Source: Bradyrhizobium diazoefficiens USDA 110 | GTDB lineage: Bacteria; Pseudomonadota; Alphaproteobacteria; Rhizobiales; Xanthobacteraceae | Assembly (NCBI RefSeq): GCF_000011365.1 | Contig: NC_004463.1 | Location: 8,914,001-8,978,000, forward strand | Length of the DNA: 64,000 bases | Direction of reading: 5' to 3' | Part shown: one piece after another, positions 10,702 to 18,756 of the stretch | How positions within the stretch are numbered: position 1 is the stretch's first letter | How the letters are laid out: every line of letters begins with the position of its first letter | Made by a program: the position numbers and the translations under genes | Notes under the pieces: model-generated | Database searches by the model: none | What the model was told of the DNA's origin: nothing | What the model saw: the letters and a program-made list of their open reading frames with translations, nothing else

Positions 10702-13700
10702 ATGCCCAAGACATCCCCGAAGACCACCGCCAAAGCTGACACCAAGGCTGCCGCGCCCAAGACGGCCGCCGACAGCAAATCCGCTGCGACAACTGCTGCC
10801 AAACCGGTGGCGGCGAAGGCGGCCGGCAAGGGCGACCATGTCTTCCTGGTCGACGGTTCCTCCTACATCTTCCGCGCCTATCACGCGCTGCCGCCGCTGA
10901 ACCGCAAATCCGACGGTCTTCAGGTCAATGCCGTGCTCGGCTTCTGCAACATGCTGTGGAAGCTTTTGCGCGACATGCCAGCCGACAACCGGCCGACGCA
11001 TCTGGCCATCGTGTTCGACAAGTCGGAGGTCACCTTCCGCAACAAGATCTACCCCGAGTACAAGGCGCACCGGCCGCCGGCGCCTGACGATCTGATCCCG
11101 CAATTCGCGCTGATCCGCGAGGCCGTGCGCGCCTTCGACCTGCCCTGCCTGGAACAAGGCGGCTTCGAGGCCGACGATCTGATCGCGACCTATGCGCGGG
11201 AGGCGAGCGACCGCGGTGCCACCACGACCATCGTGTCCTCCGACAAGGACTTGATGCAGCTCGTGAACGACAGGATCACGATGTACGACACCATGAAGGA
11301 TCGCCGCATCGGCATTCCCGAGGTGATCGAGAAATTTGGCGTTCCGCCGGAGAAGGTGGTCGAGGTGCAGGCGCTCGCCGGCGATTCCACCGACAACGTG
11401 CCCGGCGTGCCCGGCATCGGCATCAAGACCGCGGCGCAGCTGATCGTCGATTATGGCGACCTCGAGCAGCTCCTGTTCCGCGCGACCGAAATCAAGCAGC
11501 CGAAGCGGCGCGAGGCGCTGATCGAGAATGCCGAGAAGGCGCGGATCTCGCGCAAGCTGGTGCTGCTCGACGACAAGGTCGAGCTGGAGGTGCCGCTCGA
11601 CGACCTCGCCGTCCACGAGCCCGACGCGCGCAAGCTGATCGCCTTCCTGAAGGCGATGGAGTTCTCCACGCTGACGCGCCGCGTCGCCGACTATTCGCAG
11701 ATCGATCCCGCCAATGTCGATGCCGATGTGGCGAACAGCAGCGAGGCCCGCGGCGGCGACAGCGCGGCCAGGACGACCTCGTCCGCGACGTCCGGCGATC
11801 TCTTCGCCGCTCCTGCGGTTACGGCAACGGGCGGCGACAAAGGCGGCAAGTCGGCCAGCATCAAGGGCGCGCCGATCTCGCTCGCCGCCGCGCGCGAAGA
11901 GGCGCTGCGCAAGCTTCCGGTCGACCGCGGCAAGTACCAGGCGATCAAGACGCTCGCCGAATTGAACGCCTTCATCGCGCGCATTCACGATGCCGGCCAT
12001 GTCGCGATCGAGATCAGGGCGAACTCGATCGATCCGATGCAGGCCGATCTCTGTGGCGTCGCGCTGTCGCTCGCGCCGAACGATGCGTGTTACGTGCCGC
12101 TGGCGCACAAGCAGTCCGGCGGCGGCGCCGGCCTGTTCGACGGCGGCCTTGCGCCCGATCAGGTCAAGCATGCCGACGCGATCGACGCGTTGCGGCCGGT
12201 GCTGGAATCATCGGGCATCCTCAAGATCGGCTTCGACGTCAAATTCACCGCCGTCATGCTGGCGCAGCACGGCATCACCTTGCGCAACACCGACGACGCC
12301 CAGCTGATCTCTTATGTGCTCGACGCCGGCCGCGGCTCGCACGGGCTGGAATCGCTCGCCGAGCGCTGGTTCGGCCACGCCATGCTGAAGGAGGGCGAGT
12401 TGCTCGGCAGCGGCAAGGGCAAGATCACCTTCGACCAGGTGCCGATCGACAAGGCCGCGCCGCTGTCAGCGGAAGGCGCCGACATGGCCTTGCGGGTCTG
12501 GCGCGTGCTGAAGCCGCGCCTCGTCGCCGAGCACATGACGACGGTCTATGAGACATTGGAGCGGCCGCTGGTCGCGGTGCTCGCGCGCATGGAGCGGCGC
12601 GGCATCTCGATCGATCGCCAGGTGCTGTCGCGTCTCTCCGGCGACTTCGCCCAGACCGCGGCCCGCGTCGAAGCCGAGATCCAGGAGATCGCGGGCGAGC
12701 CGGTCAATGTCGGCAGCCCCAAGCAGATCGGCGACATCCTGTTCGGCAAGATGAGCCTGCCGGGCGGCACCAAGACCAAGACCGGCGCATGGTCGACCAC
12801 CGCGCAGGTGCTCGACGAGCTCGCCGAGCAGGGCCACGACCTTCCGAAAAAGATTCTGGAGTGGCGCCAGGTCTCGAAACTCAAATCGACCTACACCGAC
12901 GCGCTGCCTGAATACGTCAATCCGCAGACCCATCGCGTGCACACGACCTACGCGCTGGCCGCGACCACGACGGGCCGGCTGTCGTCGAACGAGCCGAACT
13001 TGCAGAACATCCCGGTGCGCACCGAGGACGGCCGCAAGATTCGCCGCGCTTTCATCGCGACGCCCGGGCACAAGCTCGTCTCCGCCGACTATTCGCAGAT
13101 CGAATTGCGGCTGCTGGCCGAGATCGCCGACATCCCCGTGCTGAAGCAGGCGTTCCGCGACGGGCTCGACATTCACGCCATGACCGCGTCGGAAATGTTC
13201 GGCGTGCCGATCAAGGGCATGCCGAGCGAAATCCGCCGCCGGGCCAAAGCGATCAATTTCGGCATCATCTACGGCATCTCGGCGTTCGGCCTCGCCAACC
13301 AGCTCGGCATCGCGCGCGAGGAGGCCTCGGCCTACATCAAGAAGTATTTCGAGCGCTTCCCCGGCATCCGCGCCTATATGGACGAGACGCGCGATTTCTG
13401 CCGGCAACACGGCTATGTCACCACGCTGTTCGGCCGCAAGTGCCACTATCCTGATATCAAGGCGTCGAACGCCTCGGTGCGCGCCTTCAACGAGCGCGCC
13501 GCGATCAACGCGCGTCTTCAGGGCACCGCAGCCGACATCATCCGCCGTGCCATGACGCGGGTGGAGGACGCACTCGCCGAGAAGAAACTCTCGGCGCAGA
13601 TGCTGCTCCAGGTGCATGACGAATTGATCTTCGAGGTGCCGGACGCCGAGGTCGAGGCGACGCTGCCGGTCGTGCAGCACGTCATGCAGGACGCGCCGTT

Positions 13701-13773
13701 CCCGGCCGTGCTGCTGTCCGTGCCGCTGCACGTCGATGCACGCGCCGCGAAGAACTGGGACGAGGCGCATTGA
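10702..13773 (+). CDS. polA: DNA polymerase I with degenerate 3'-5' exonuclease site
   Basis: A 1023-residue repair and Okazaki-fragment polymerase. A 45-residue Ala/Lys-rich N-terminal tail precedes the 5' nuclease domain (VFLVDGSSYIFRAYHAL onward). The polymerase domain is intact: motif A SADYSQIELR (D796), motif B RRRAKAINFGIIYG and motif C QVHDELIFE (D973). The middle proofreading domain has the fold but not the acids: where active enzymes have D-x-E, this has E437-I-R439; the Exo II Asp is T516; the Exo III Tyr and Asp are L588 and G592. The enzyme should keep 5' nuclease and polymerase activity but lack proofreading. It is monocistronic between repeat elements. Confidence 0.96.
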   Translation: MPKTSPKTTAKADTKAAAPKTAADSKSAATTAAKPVAAKAAGKGDHVFLVDGSSYIFRAYHALPPLNRKSDGLQVNAVLGFCNMLWKLLRDMPADNRPTHLAIVFDKSEVTFRNKIYPEYKAHRPPAPDDLIPQFALIREAVRAFDLPCLEQGGFEADDLIATYAREASDRGATTTIVSSDKDLMQLVNDRITMYDTMKDRRIGIPEVIEKFGVPPEKVVEVQALAGDSTDNVPGVPGIGIKTAAQLIVDYGDLEQLLFRATEIKQPKRREALIENAEKARISRKLVLLDDKVELEVPLDDLAVHEPDARKLIAFLKAMEFSTLTRRVADYSQIDPANVDADVANSSEARGGDSAARTTSSATSGDLFAAPAVTATGGDKGGKSASIKGAPISLAAAREEALRKLPVDRGKYQAIKTLAELNAFIARIHDAGHVAIEIRANSIDPMQADLCGVALSLAPNDACYVPLAHKQSGGGAGLFDGGLAPDQVKHADAIDALRPVLESSGILKIGFDVKFTAVMLAQHGITLRNTDDAQLISYVLDAGRGSHGLESLAERWFGHAMLKEGELLGSGKGKITFDQVPIDKAAPLSAEGADMALRVWRVLKPRLVAEHMTTVYETLERPLVAVLARMERRGISIDRQVLSRLSGDFAQTAARVEAEIQEIAGEPVNVGSPKQIGDILFGKMSLPGGTKTKTGAWSTTAQVLDELAEQGHDLPKKILEWRQVSKLKSTYTDALPEYVNPQTHRVHTTYALAATTTGRLSSNEPNLQNIPVRTEDGRKIRRAFIATPGHKLVSADYSQIELRLLAEIADIPVLKQAFRDGLDIHAMTASEMFGVPIKGMPSEIRRRAKAINFGIIYGISAFGLANQLGIAREEASAYIKKYFERFPGIRAYMDETRDFCRQHGYVTTLFGRKCHYPDIKASNASVRAFNERAAINARLQGTAADIIRRAMTRVEDALAEKKLSAQMLLQVHDELIFEVPDAEVEATLPVVQHVMQDAPFPAVLLSVPLHVDARAAKNWDEAH

Positions 13774-13822
13774 CGGCTCTTCACCTCGGCTCACTTGCGC
13801 TTCGCTGACGCCACAAACACGG

Positions 13823-13944
13823 TGTCGTCCCGGCGAAGGCCGGGACCCATAACCACAGGATCGAGTTGGGCGAAGATTGCCCACTACGATCCCGCACCAC
13901 ACTTCTCCCTGGGGGTATGGGTCCCGGCCTTCGCCGGGACGACG
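13823..13944. repeat. Intergenic palindromic repeat, family B copy 1
   Basis: Inverted arms TCGTCCCGGCGAAGGCCGGG and its complement (GTCCCGGCCTTCGCCGGGACGA) flank a spacer of about 80 bases that carries CCCATAACCACAGG-like and CTCCCTGGGGGTATGGG segments. Related copies are at 54004-54144, 47038-47190 and a short one at 18246-18303. Confidence 0.85.
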
Positions 13945-14049
13945 CCCAGAGAGACACGCACTGAATCGAATTGTCCTCCGAGCAATTGCGCGATGGCTCC
14001 GCCGCCTCGCGCATATTAGAACCACCGCATCTCCTGCACCGGTTCTCCC

Positions 14050-14685
14050 ATGCCCCACACTTCCGCGCTGCTCGGCTTCGCTCTCGTCTGCCTCGGCCTC
14101 GTGCTCACGCCGGGACCGAACATGATCTACCTGATCTCGCGCTCGATCACGCAGGGGCCGGCGGCGGGCATCGTCTCGCTCGGCGGCGTGGCGCTCGGCT
14201 TCGTGTTCTACATGCTGTGCGCGGCGTTCGGCATCACGGCGCTGCTGCTCGCCATTCCCTTTGCCTATGACGCGCTGCGCTTTGCCGGCGCCGGTTATCT
14301 GCTGTGGCTGGCCTGGCAGGCGGTGAAGCCGGGCGGGCGCTCGCCGTTCCAGGTGAAGCAGCTTGCGATCGACAGTCCGCGCAAATTGTTCGCGATGGGG
14401 TTCGTCACCAACCTGCTCAATCCGAAGATCGCGATGCTGTATCTGGCGCTGCTGCCGCAGTTCATCGATCCCGCCGCCGGCAGCGTGCTGACGCAGTCGG
14501 TGGTGCTGGGCGCGATCCAGATCGCGATCAGCGTCAGCGTGAATGCGATGATCGCGCTCGCGGCCGGATCGATCGCGCTGTTCCTGGCGAACCGGCCGAG
14601 CTGGATGCTGGTGCAGCGCTGGCTGATGGGCACGGTGCTGGCCGGGCTTGCGGTCAGGATGGCGGTGGAGGCGCGGAAGGTGTGA
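14050..14685 (+). CDS. LysE/RhtB-family amino-acid exporter
   Basis: A 211-residue inner-membrane protein with six predicted helices. The N-terminus (GFALVCLGLVLTPGPNMIYLISRS) carries the LysE/RhtB signature PGPN, and FVTNLLNPKIAMLYLALLPQF is the conserved central segment of the family. Such proteins export amino acids or related metabolites; the substrate is not predictable. The start ATG follows a 276-base gap holding a repeat. No regulator of the ArgP type is adjacent. Confidence 0.9.
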   Translation: MPHTSALLGFALVCLGLVLTPGPNMIYLISRSITQGPAAGIVSLGGVALGFVFYMLCAAFGITALLLAIPFAYDALRFAGAGYLLWLAWQAVKPGGRSPFQVKQLAIDSPRKLFAMGFVTNLLNPKIAMLYLALLPQFIDPAAGSVLTQSVVLGAIQIAISVSVNAMIALAAGSIALFLANRPSWMLVQRWLMGTVLAGLAVRMAVEARKV

Positions 14686-14690
14686 TTGCC

Positions 14691-14850
14691 TCTTAACCTC
14701 TCCTCGCTTGCGGGGAGAGGTCGGATTGCGAAGCAATCCGGGTGAGGGGGTACAGGTCTCACGCCGATCTCGCGTGTGGAGAGAAGCCCTCACCCCAACC
14801 CTCCCAGCGCGAGCGAAGCTCGTCGCGGCCCCGTAAGAACGGGGAGAGGG
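14691..14850. repeat. Intergenic repeat, family C copy 1
   Basis: About 160 bases built from CCTCTCCTCGCTTGCGGGGAGAGG, GGATTGCGAAGCAATCC and CGAGCGAAGCTCGTCG palindromic blocks. The copy at 16240-16403 is the same element in reverse orientation, so the pair brackets gst and pyrE. A third copy is at 42720-42866. Confidence 0.85.
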
Positions 14851-14860
14851 AGAAGAAAGC

Positions 14861-15487
14861 TCAATCCAGCTTCGCGTCCATGCCCCGCTTCACCGCAGGC
14901 CGCGCCATCAGGGCCTCGTACCAGCGCTTGACGTTGGGGAAGTCGGCCAGCTCAACCTTGTGGCGTGGATGGCGCCAGGCCCAGCCCAGGATGGCAAAAT
15001 CGGCAACCGAGAGGTCGCCGGCGACGAAGTCGCGGTCCGCCAGCCGGCGGTCGAGCACGGCGTAGAGCCGGCGGGTTTCGGCCATGAAGCGCTTCAGGCC
15101 GTAGGCGCGGTCCTGCTCGTTCTCGAGCGCGATGAAATGATGCACCTGGCCGGGCATCGGGCCGAAGCCGCCCATCTGCCACATCAGCCATTCGTAGACC
15201 GGGATACGACCCGCGAGCGATTTCGGCAGGAATTTGCCGGTCTTTTCGCCCAGGTAGAGCAGGATCGCACCGGATTCGAAGATGCTGACGGGCTTGCCGT
15301 CCGGCCCCTCGGGGTCGACGATCGCAGGGATCTTGTTGTTGGGGGAGAGCTTCAGGAACTCCGGGGCCATCTGCTCGCCCTTGGTGATGTTCACCGGGAT
15401 CACCTTGTAGGGCAGCCCCATTTCCTCCAGCGCAACCGAGATCTTGCGGCCGTTCGGCGTGTTCCAGGTGTGCAGCTCGATGGTCAT
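14861..15487 (-). CDS. YfcG-like glutathione S-transferase
   Basis: A 208-residue cytosolic GST. The N-terminal thioredoxin-fold domain contains TPNGRKISVALEE, SPNNKIPAIVDPEG and the glutathione-contacting FESGAILLYLGEKTG; the helical C-terminal domain has WQMGGFGPMPGQVHHF. This pattern is that of E. coli YfcG, which has disulfide-bond reductase activity with glutathione rather than classic conjugation. ATG 15487 gives MTIELHTWNTPNG; a longer frame to 15523 adds a non-conserved leader. It is divergent from pyrE. Confidence 0.88.
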   Translation of the reverse strand: MTIELHTWNTPNGRKISVALEEMGLPYKVIPVNITKGEQMAPEFLKLSPNNKIPAIVDPEGPDGKPVSIFESGAILLYLGEKTGKFLPKSLAGRIPVYEWLMWQMGGFGPMPGQVHHFIALENEQDRAYGLKRFMAETRRLYAVLDRRLADRDFVAGDLSVADFAILGWAWRHPRHKVELADFPNVKRWYEALMARPAVKRGMDAKLD

Positions 15488-15671
15488 GCGTCGTTTCCTT
15501 CCCCAAAAGGCATGAGCCCCCACCTACTCCAGAAGGTTGCGACCCCACAACCGGCGGTCCGGGATGGCCGATCGTCGGCCGATCCCTGTTGACTGGACCT
15601 GTCCCCTCTGGAATGTCGCGGCCGTCGCGGATAAATTCCGCCACTTCCAAAAACGCTCCCGAGGGACCGCC

Positions 15672-16235
15672 GTGTCGAAATCAGCCTCCCGCGCCCGCCT
15701 GTTCGAAATCATCCGCCGGCGCTCCTTCGGCCGCGGCGAGGTGACGCTCGCGTCGGGCCGCAAGAGCGATTTCTACTTCAACCTCAAGCCGACCATGCTC
15801 GACCCGGAGGGCGCGACACTGCTCGCCGAGCTGACCTATGAGGCGCTGAAGGACGACAATCTCGATTTCATCGGCGGGCTCGAGATGGGCGCGGTGCCGC
15901 TCGCCGGCGCGCTGGCTCAGATCTCCTGGATCAAGGGCCATCCGATCGCGGCGTTCTTCGTGCGCAAGAAGCCGAAGGAGCACGGCGCCAAGCTCGCGAT
16001 CGAAGGCCTGCCCAGGGGCGAGACGCTCCAGGGAAAGCGCGTCGTCATCGTCGAGGACGTCACCACGACAGGCGGCTCGGCGATGAAGGCGGTGGAATCC
16101 GTGCGCGAGACCGGCGCCGAGGTGGTGCTGGTGCTGACCATGGTCGACCGCGAGGAAGGCGCCACCGACACGTTCGGTGCGGCCGGCCTGCCGTTCCGCT
16201 CGCTCTACAAGGCGTCGGAATTCTTGAAGGCGTGA
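15672..16235 (+). CDS. pyrE: Orotate phosphoribosyltransferase
   Basis: Joins orotate and PRPP to give OMP in pyrimidine synthesis. The PRPP-binding motif [13 protein letters not shown] is present and [15 protein letters not shown] at the N-terminus is typical of PyrE. The start is GTG 15672 with GAGGGA at 15661-15666, giving 187 residues, the normal length; the open frame continues upstream to 15537 but that part runs into the gst promoter side and is not conserved-looking. It is a lone gene, flanked by inverted copies of repeat family C. Confidence 0.93.
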   Translation: MSKSASRARLFEIIRRRSFGRGEVTLASGRKSDFYFNLKPTMLDPEGATLLAELTYEALKDDNLDFIGGLEMGAVPLAGALAQISWIKGHPIAAFFVRKKPKEHGAKLAIEGLPRGETLQGKRVVIVEDVTTTGGSAMKAVESVRETGAEVVLVLTMVDREEGATDTFGAAGLPFRSLYKASEFLKA

Positions 16236-16239
16236 CGGC

Positions 16240-16403
16240 TCTTCCCCCTCGGCCCCGTTCTTACGGGGCCGCGACGAGCTTCGCTCGCGCTGAGAGGGTT
16301 GGGGTGACGGGCCTCCCTCCACGCGTGAGATGGCCGCGAGACCTGTCCCCCCTCACCCGATTTGCTTCGCAAATCGACCTCTCCCCGCAAGCGGGGCGAG
16401 GTG
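16240..16403. repeat. Intergenic repeat, family C copy 2 (inverted relative to copy 1)
   Basis: Begins CCCCGTTCTTACGGGGCCGC and CGACGAGCTTCGCTCGCGC and ends CGACCTCTCCCCGCAAGCGG, i.e. the blocks of 14691-14850 read from the other strand. It starts a few bases after the pyrE stop codon and could end its transcript. Confidence 0.85.
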
Positions 16404-16519
16404 AAGACCAGCCCCTCAACCGCTCATTTACCATCACCCCTTATGGTGAATCAGAAGCTGAGACGAGTTGCTCTCGGCGGGTTGCGTTGCGTCGGGTGGA
16501 GTAAGCGTTGCGTACAGTC

Positions 16520-17326
16520 ATGTCCCATGCGCGCCGGCGGCGTCGCGCGATGCTTGTGGCCGCCACCCTGGCAGCCCCGCTGCTTGCAGCTCCCGCCCCG
16601 GTTTCGGCCGAAGGCCTGTTCGACTTCTTCTTCGGCGGCATGCAGCAGCAGCGGCCGCAGCGCGAGGTGCCGCAGCAGGCGAGCTCCTACGCCGATCCCT
16701 TCACCGGCCAGCAGAATCCCGCAACCCCGCAATATGTGCCGCCGACACGCTCAGCGGCCGCCGGCGGCTCGGGCCCGGCCTTCTGCGTGCGCAGTTGCGA
16801 CGGCAAATATTTTCCGCTGATGCGCGGCCTCGCCTCGCCGGCGCAGATGTGTCAGGCGTTCTGTCCTGCCAGCGCGACAAAGATTTATTTCGGCTCCTCG
16901 ATCGACGGCGCCGCGTCGCAGACCGGCGAGCGCTACGCCGACAGCGAGAATGCGTTCGCCTATCGCAAGGTGCTGCGCGCGGACTGCACCTGCAACGGCC
17001 GCGAGCCGGTCGGCCTCGCCCCGGTCGATCTCGCGCTGGATTCTTCGCTGAAGGCCGGCGACGTGATCGCCACCTCCGACGGCCTCGTCGCCTATACCGG
17101 CATCCGCGTTGGCAACGAGCAGACCGCCGACTTCACCCCGGTCGCCTCCTATCCCGGCCTCACCGCACAGGTCCGCGCGCGCCTCGGCGAGATGAAGGTG
17201 GCCCCGGTGCGCGCAGAGACGGTGGCAGCAGATGCGCCGGCAGCGGAGATCGTGCGCGAGACGCTGCCTGATGTGACGGTGCCGAAGACGCAGGCGAAGC
17301 CGGCGAAGCGGGCAGGACTGGATTAG
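16520..17326 (+). CDS. DUF2865 periplasmic protein
   Basis: A 268-residue exported protein: an Arg-rich n-region, a hydrophobic stretch (AMLVAATLAAPLLAAPAP) and a likely signal-peptidase site after VSAEG. The DUF2865 core (about residues 85-180) holds FCVRSCDGKYFPL, QMCQAFCPAS, FGSSIDGA and ADCTCNGR, with six cysteines that probably form disulfides. A low-complexity Pro/Gln segment precedes it. The function of DUF2865 is unknown; it is a Rhizobiales family. An alternative TTG start at 16508 adds four residues. Confidence 0.85.
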   Translation: MSHARRRRRAMLVAATLAAPLLAAPAPVSAEGLFDFFFGGMQQQRPQREVPQQASSYADPFTGQQNPATPQYVPPTRSAAAGGSGPAFCVRSCDGKYFPLMRGLASPAQMCQAFCPASATKIYFGSSIDGAASQTGERYADSENAFAYRKVLRADCTCNGREPVGLAPVDLALDSSLKAGDVIATSDGLVAYTGIRVGNEQTADFTPVASYPGLTAQVRARLGEMKVAPVRAETVAADAPAAEIVRETLPDVTVPKTQAKPAKRAGLD

Positions 17327-17345
17327 GACCCAACTGTAACCAAGC

Positions 17346-17433
17346 CGTCGTTGCGAGGAGCACTTGCGACGAAGCAATCCAGAATCCCTCCGCGGACAGA
17401 TTCTGGATCGCTTCGCTACGCTCGCAATGACGG
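17346..17433. repeat. Intergenic repeat, family D copy 1
   Basis: Inverted arms CGTCGTTGCGAGGAGC and GCTCGCAATGACGG with an inner GAAGCAATCCAGAAT / TTCTGGATCGCTTC pair: a nested palindrome of about 88 bases between two convergent genes. It is closely similar to 22276-22363. Confidence 0.88.
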
Positions 17434-17444
17434 AGGATGGTGAG

Positions 17445-17876
17445 TCACCTCCCGATAATCACCCCGATCACATTCGGCGCCGCCAGATATTTCTCCTCGA
17501 TCGCCGCCCGCGCGGCGGCGCGGTTCTCCTGGGTCAGCAGGCCGCGCTTTTCGGCCAGGATCATCCAGCAGAAACCCCACCAATCGGTCAGCATGCCCTG
17601 ATCGCCAACGAGGTCATAGCCCTGCTCGGCCGCGAAGATGCGCGCATGCGCTTCGTCCAGCGTGTCGAGAAACAGGTGGTCCTCGACCGAGAACAGGTCG
17701 TCGCTGATGTCGTCGATGGTGTAGCCCCAGATCGACTGGCACACCGCGTTGAACTCGCGGTCGAGCTGGTCGTCATCGATCCTCTGGCGCCGCGCCGCCT
17801 GATGCAGCCGCGACAGCGAGCGCGCGAAATCGGCGATCCGGGTGAGGGCAAACTGGTCGAAGGCAATGGTGGACAT
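17445..17876 (-). CDS. Conserved-looking hypothetical protein, acidic helical
   Basis: 143 residues from ATG 17876, preceded on its strand by a GAGGA that overlaps the spacer closely; a longer frame to 17921 exists. No signal peptide or membrane segment. The composition is mixed, with acidic patches (QLDREFN, DDISDDLFSVEDHLFLDTLDEAHARIFAAEQGYD) and a tryptophan-rich segment (LTDWWGFCWMILAEKRG). No family recognised. It is convergent with DUF2865 and divergent from the sigma region 1.1 gene. Confidence 0.65.
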   Translation of the reverse strand: MSTIAFDQFALTRIADFARSLSRLHQAARRQRIDDDQLDREFNAVCQSIWGYTIDDISDDLFSVEDHLFLDTLDEAHARIFAAEQGYDLVGDQGMLTDWWGFCWMILAEKRGLLTQENRAAARAAIEEKYLAAPNVIGVIIGR

Positions 17877-18042
17877 GTAGTCCTCGCAAAGTCTGGCAGA
17901 CGCTAGATATTGTGTCGGCAACGCGCCGAATCACAATGATATATCAAAGACTTGCTAAAGTGTTCTTAATTTGTTCCCAACGCTCCTCAATCATTCGCTT
18001 CGTCCCCCCATAAGTAGAGGCCTAATGTTGGAGGGTGGAAAG

Positions 18043-18222
18043 ATGGAGCGACGGAAGATAATCCAAGCGGCCATTGGGCTTGGTCGCCGCAAAGGCTTCG
18101 TCACCTTCGAGCAACTCAACCAGCTACTGCCCGCAGCCACCATTGAGCCCAAAGATATCGAAGCAATCATGCAGGCTTTGAGCGACGAAGGAATAAACCT
18201 GATCGATGACGATCAGGCTTGA
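18043..18222 (+). CDS. Stand-alone sigma-70 region 1.1-like protein
   Basis: A 59-residue protein that resembles only the N-terminal region 1.1 of the housekeeping sigma factor: IIQAAIGLGRRKGFVTFEQLNQLLP then PKDIEAIMQALSDEGINLIDDDQA, the same pattern as RpoD region 1.1 (a helical fold ending with an acidic tail). No core sigma domains follow. GGAGGG at 18030-18035 supports ATG 18043; ATG 18025 and a longer frame from 17971 are alternatives. Region 1.1 normally auto-inhibits DNA binding by sigma, so a free copy might act on RNA polymerase or be a DNA mimic (inference). Confidence 0.8.
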   Translation: MERRKIIQAAIGLGRRKGFVTFEQLNQLLPAATIEPKDIEAIMQALSDEGINLIDDDQA

Positions 18223-18245
18223 TGCCGAGGGTATCTCCGGCGCAT

Positions 18246-18303
18246 GTGACGTCCTGGCTTTCGCCAGGACGACGATGTGGGGAGAGCCTTGGCCAGGACG
18301 ACA
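18246..18303. repeat. Short family B-like repeat
   Basis: CGTCCTGGCTTTCGCCAGGACG forms a perfect hairpin, followed about 20 bases later by CCTTGGCCAGGACGACA. The same arm sequence (GTCCTGGCTTTCGCCAGGAC) forms one end of the copy at 54004-54144. Confidence 0.7.
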
Positions 18304-18328
18304 CCAGCTTCTTAGCAAGTCACCCGCC

Positions 18329-18559
18329 TCAATTCACCGCCGACACCAACTTGTCCCCGCACGCATTCGCATAAAACTTGCCGCCGCATTGGCGCTTGAT
18401 CGCGGCGCAGCGTTGTGCGGGTGTTGCGTTTTGCGGGAGCGAGAAGCCGCAGCTCAGGCCATCAGCGTTACGGCCCTTGCCGGCGGCGAAGGCGGCGCTC
18501 GAGGTGGCGATGCAGATGACAAGGAGCGCTGCAGCAGCGATTTCAATCAGCAGTCTCAT
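18329..18559 (-). CDS. Small secreted cysteine-containing protein
   Basis: 76 residues from ATG 18559: a signal peptide (MRLLIEIAAAALLVICIATSSAAFA) and a mature part of about 50 residues with four cysteines (SCGFSLP, RCAAIKRQCGG, NACGD). Even cysteine number and export suggest two disulfides in the periplasm. The family is not recognised, though similar tiny exported proteins are frequent in Bradyrhizobium. GGAGGAGACGCCCC precedes the ATG on this strand, giving a good ribosome-binding site. It is divergent from glgP. Confidence 0.72.
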   Translation of the reverse strand: MRLLIEIAAAALLVICIATSSAAFAAGKGRNADGLSCGFSLPQNATPAQRCAAIKRQCGGKFYANACGDKLVSAVN

Positions 18560-18756
18560 GGGGCGTCTCCTCCACACTGATGGCTGAATTAGCCGCCACA
18601 CTAGCACCAAATCCACGTTCTCCGTGCTCGTCCGGGTTCCCAAATCGGCCCGTTCCTTGCATAAATTTGCGCCAGCGCAGTGCACGGCCGCACCGGCGAT
18701 AGTTCCGGTGCAGAGGCAAGACGCGTAGGGTTAGTGGTGTTTCTGTCGACCAGGAA

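Noticed and set aside
12466..14793. A 775-codon frame antisense to polA and the LysE gene
   Set aside because: It crosses two clear genes and a repeat element; no domain is seen.
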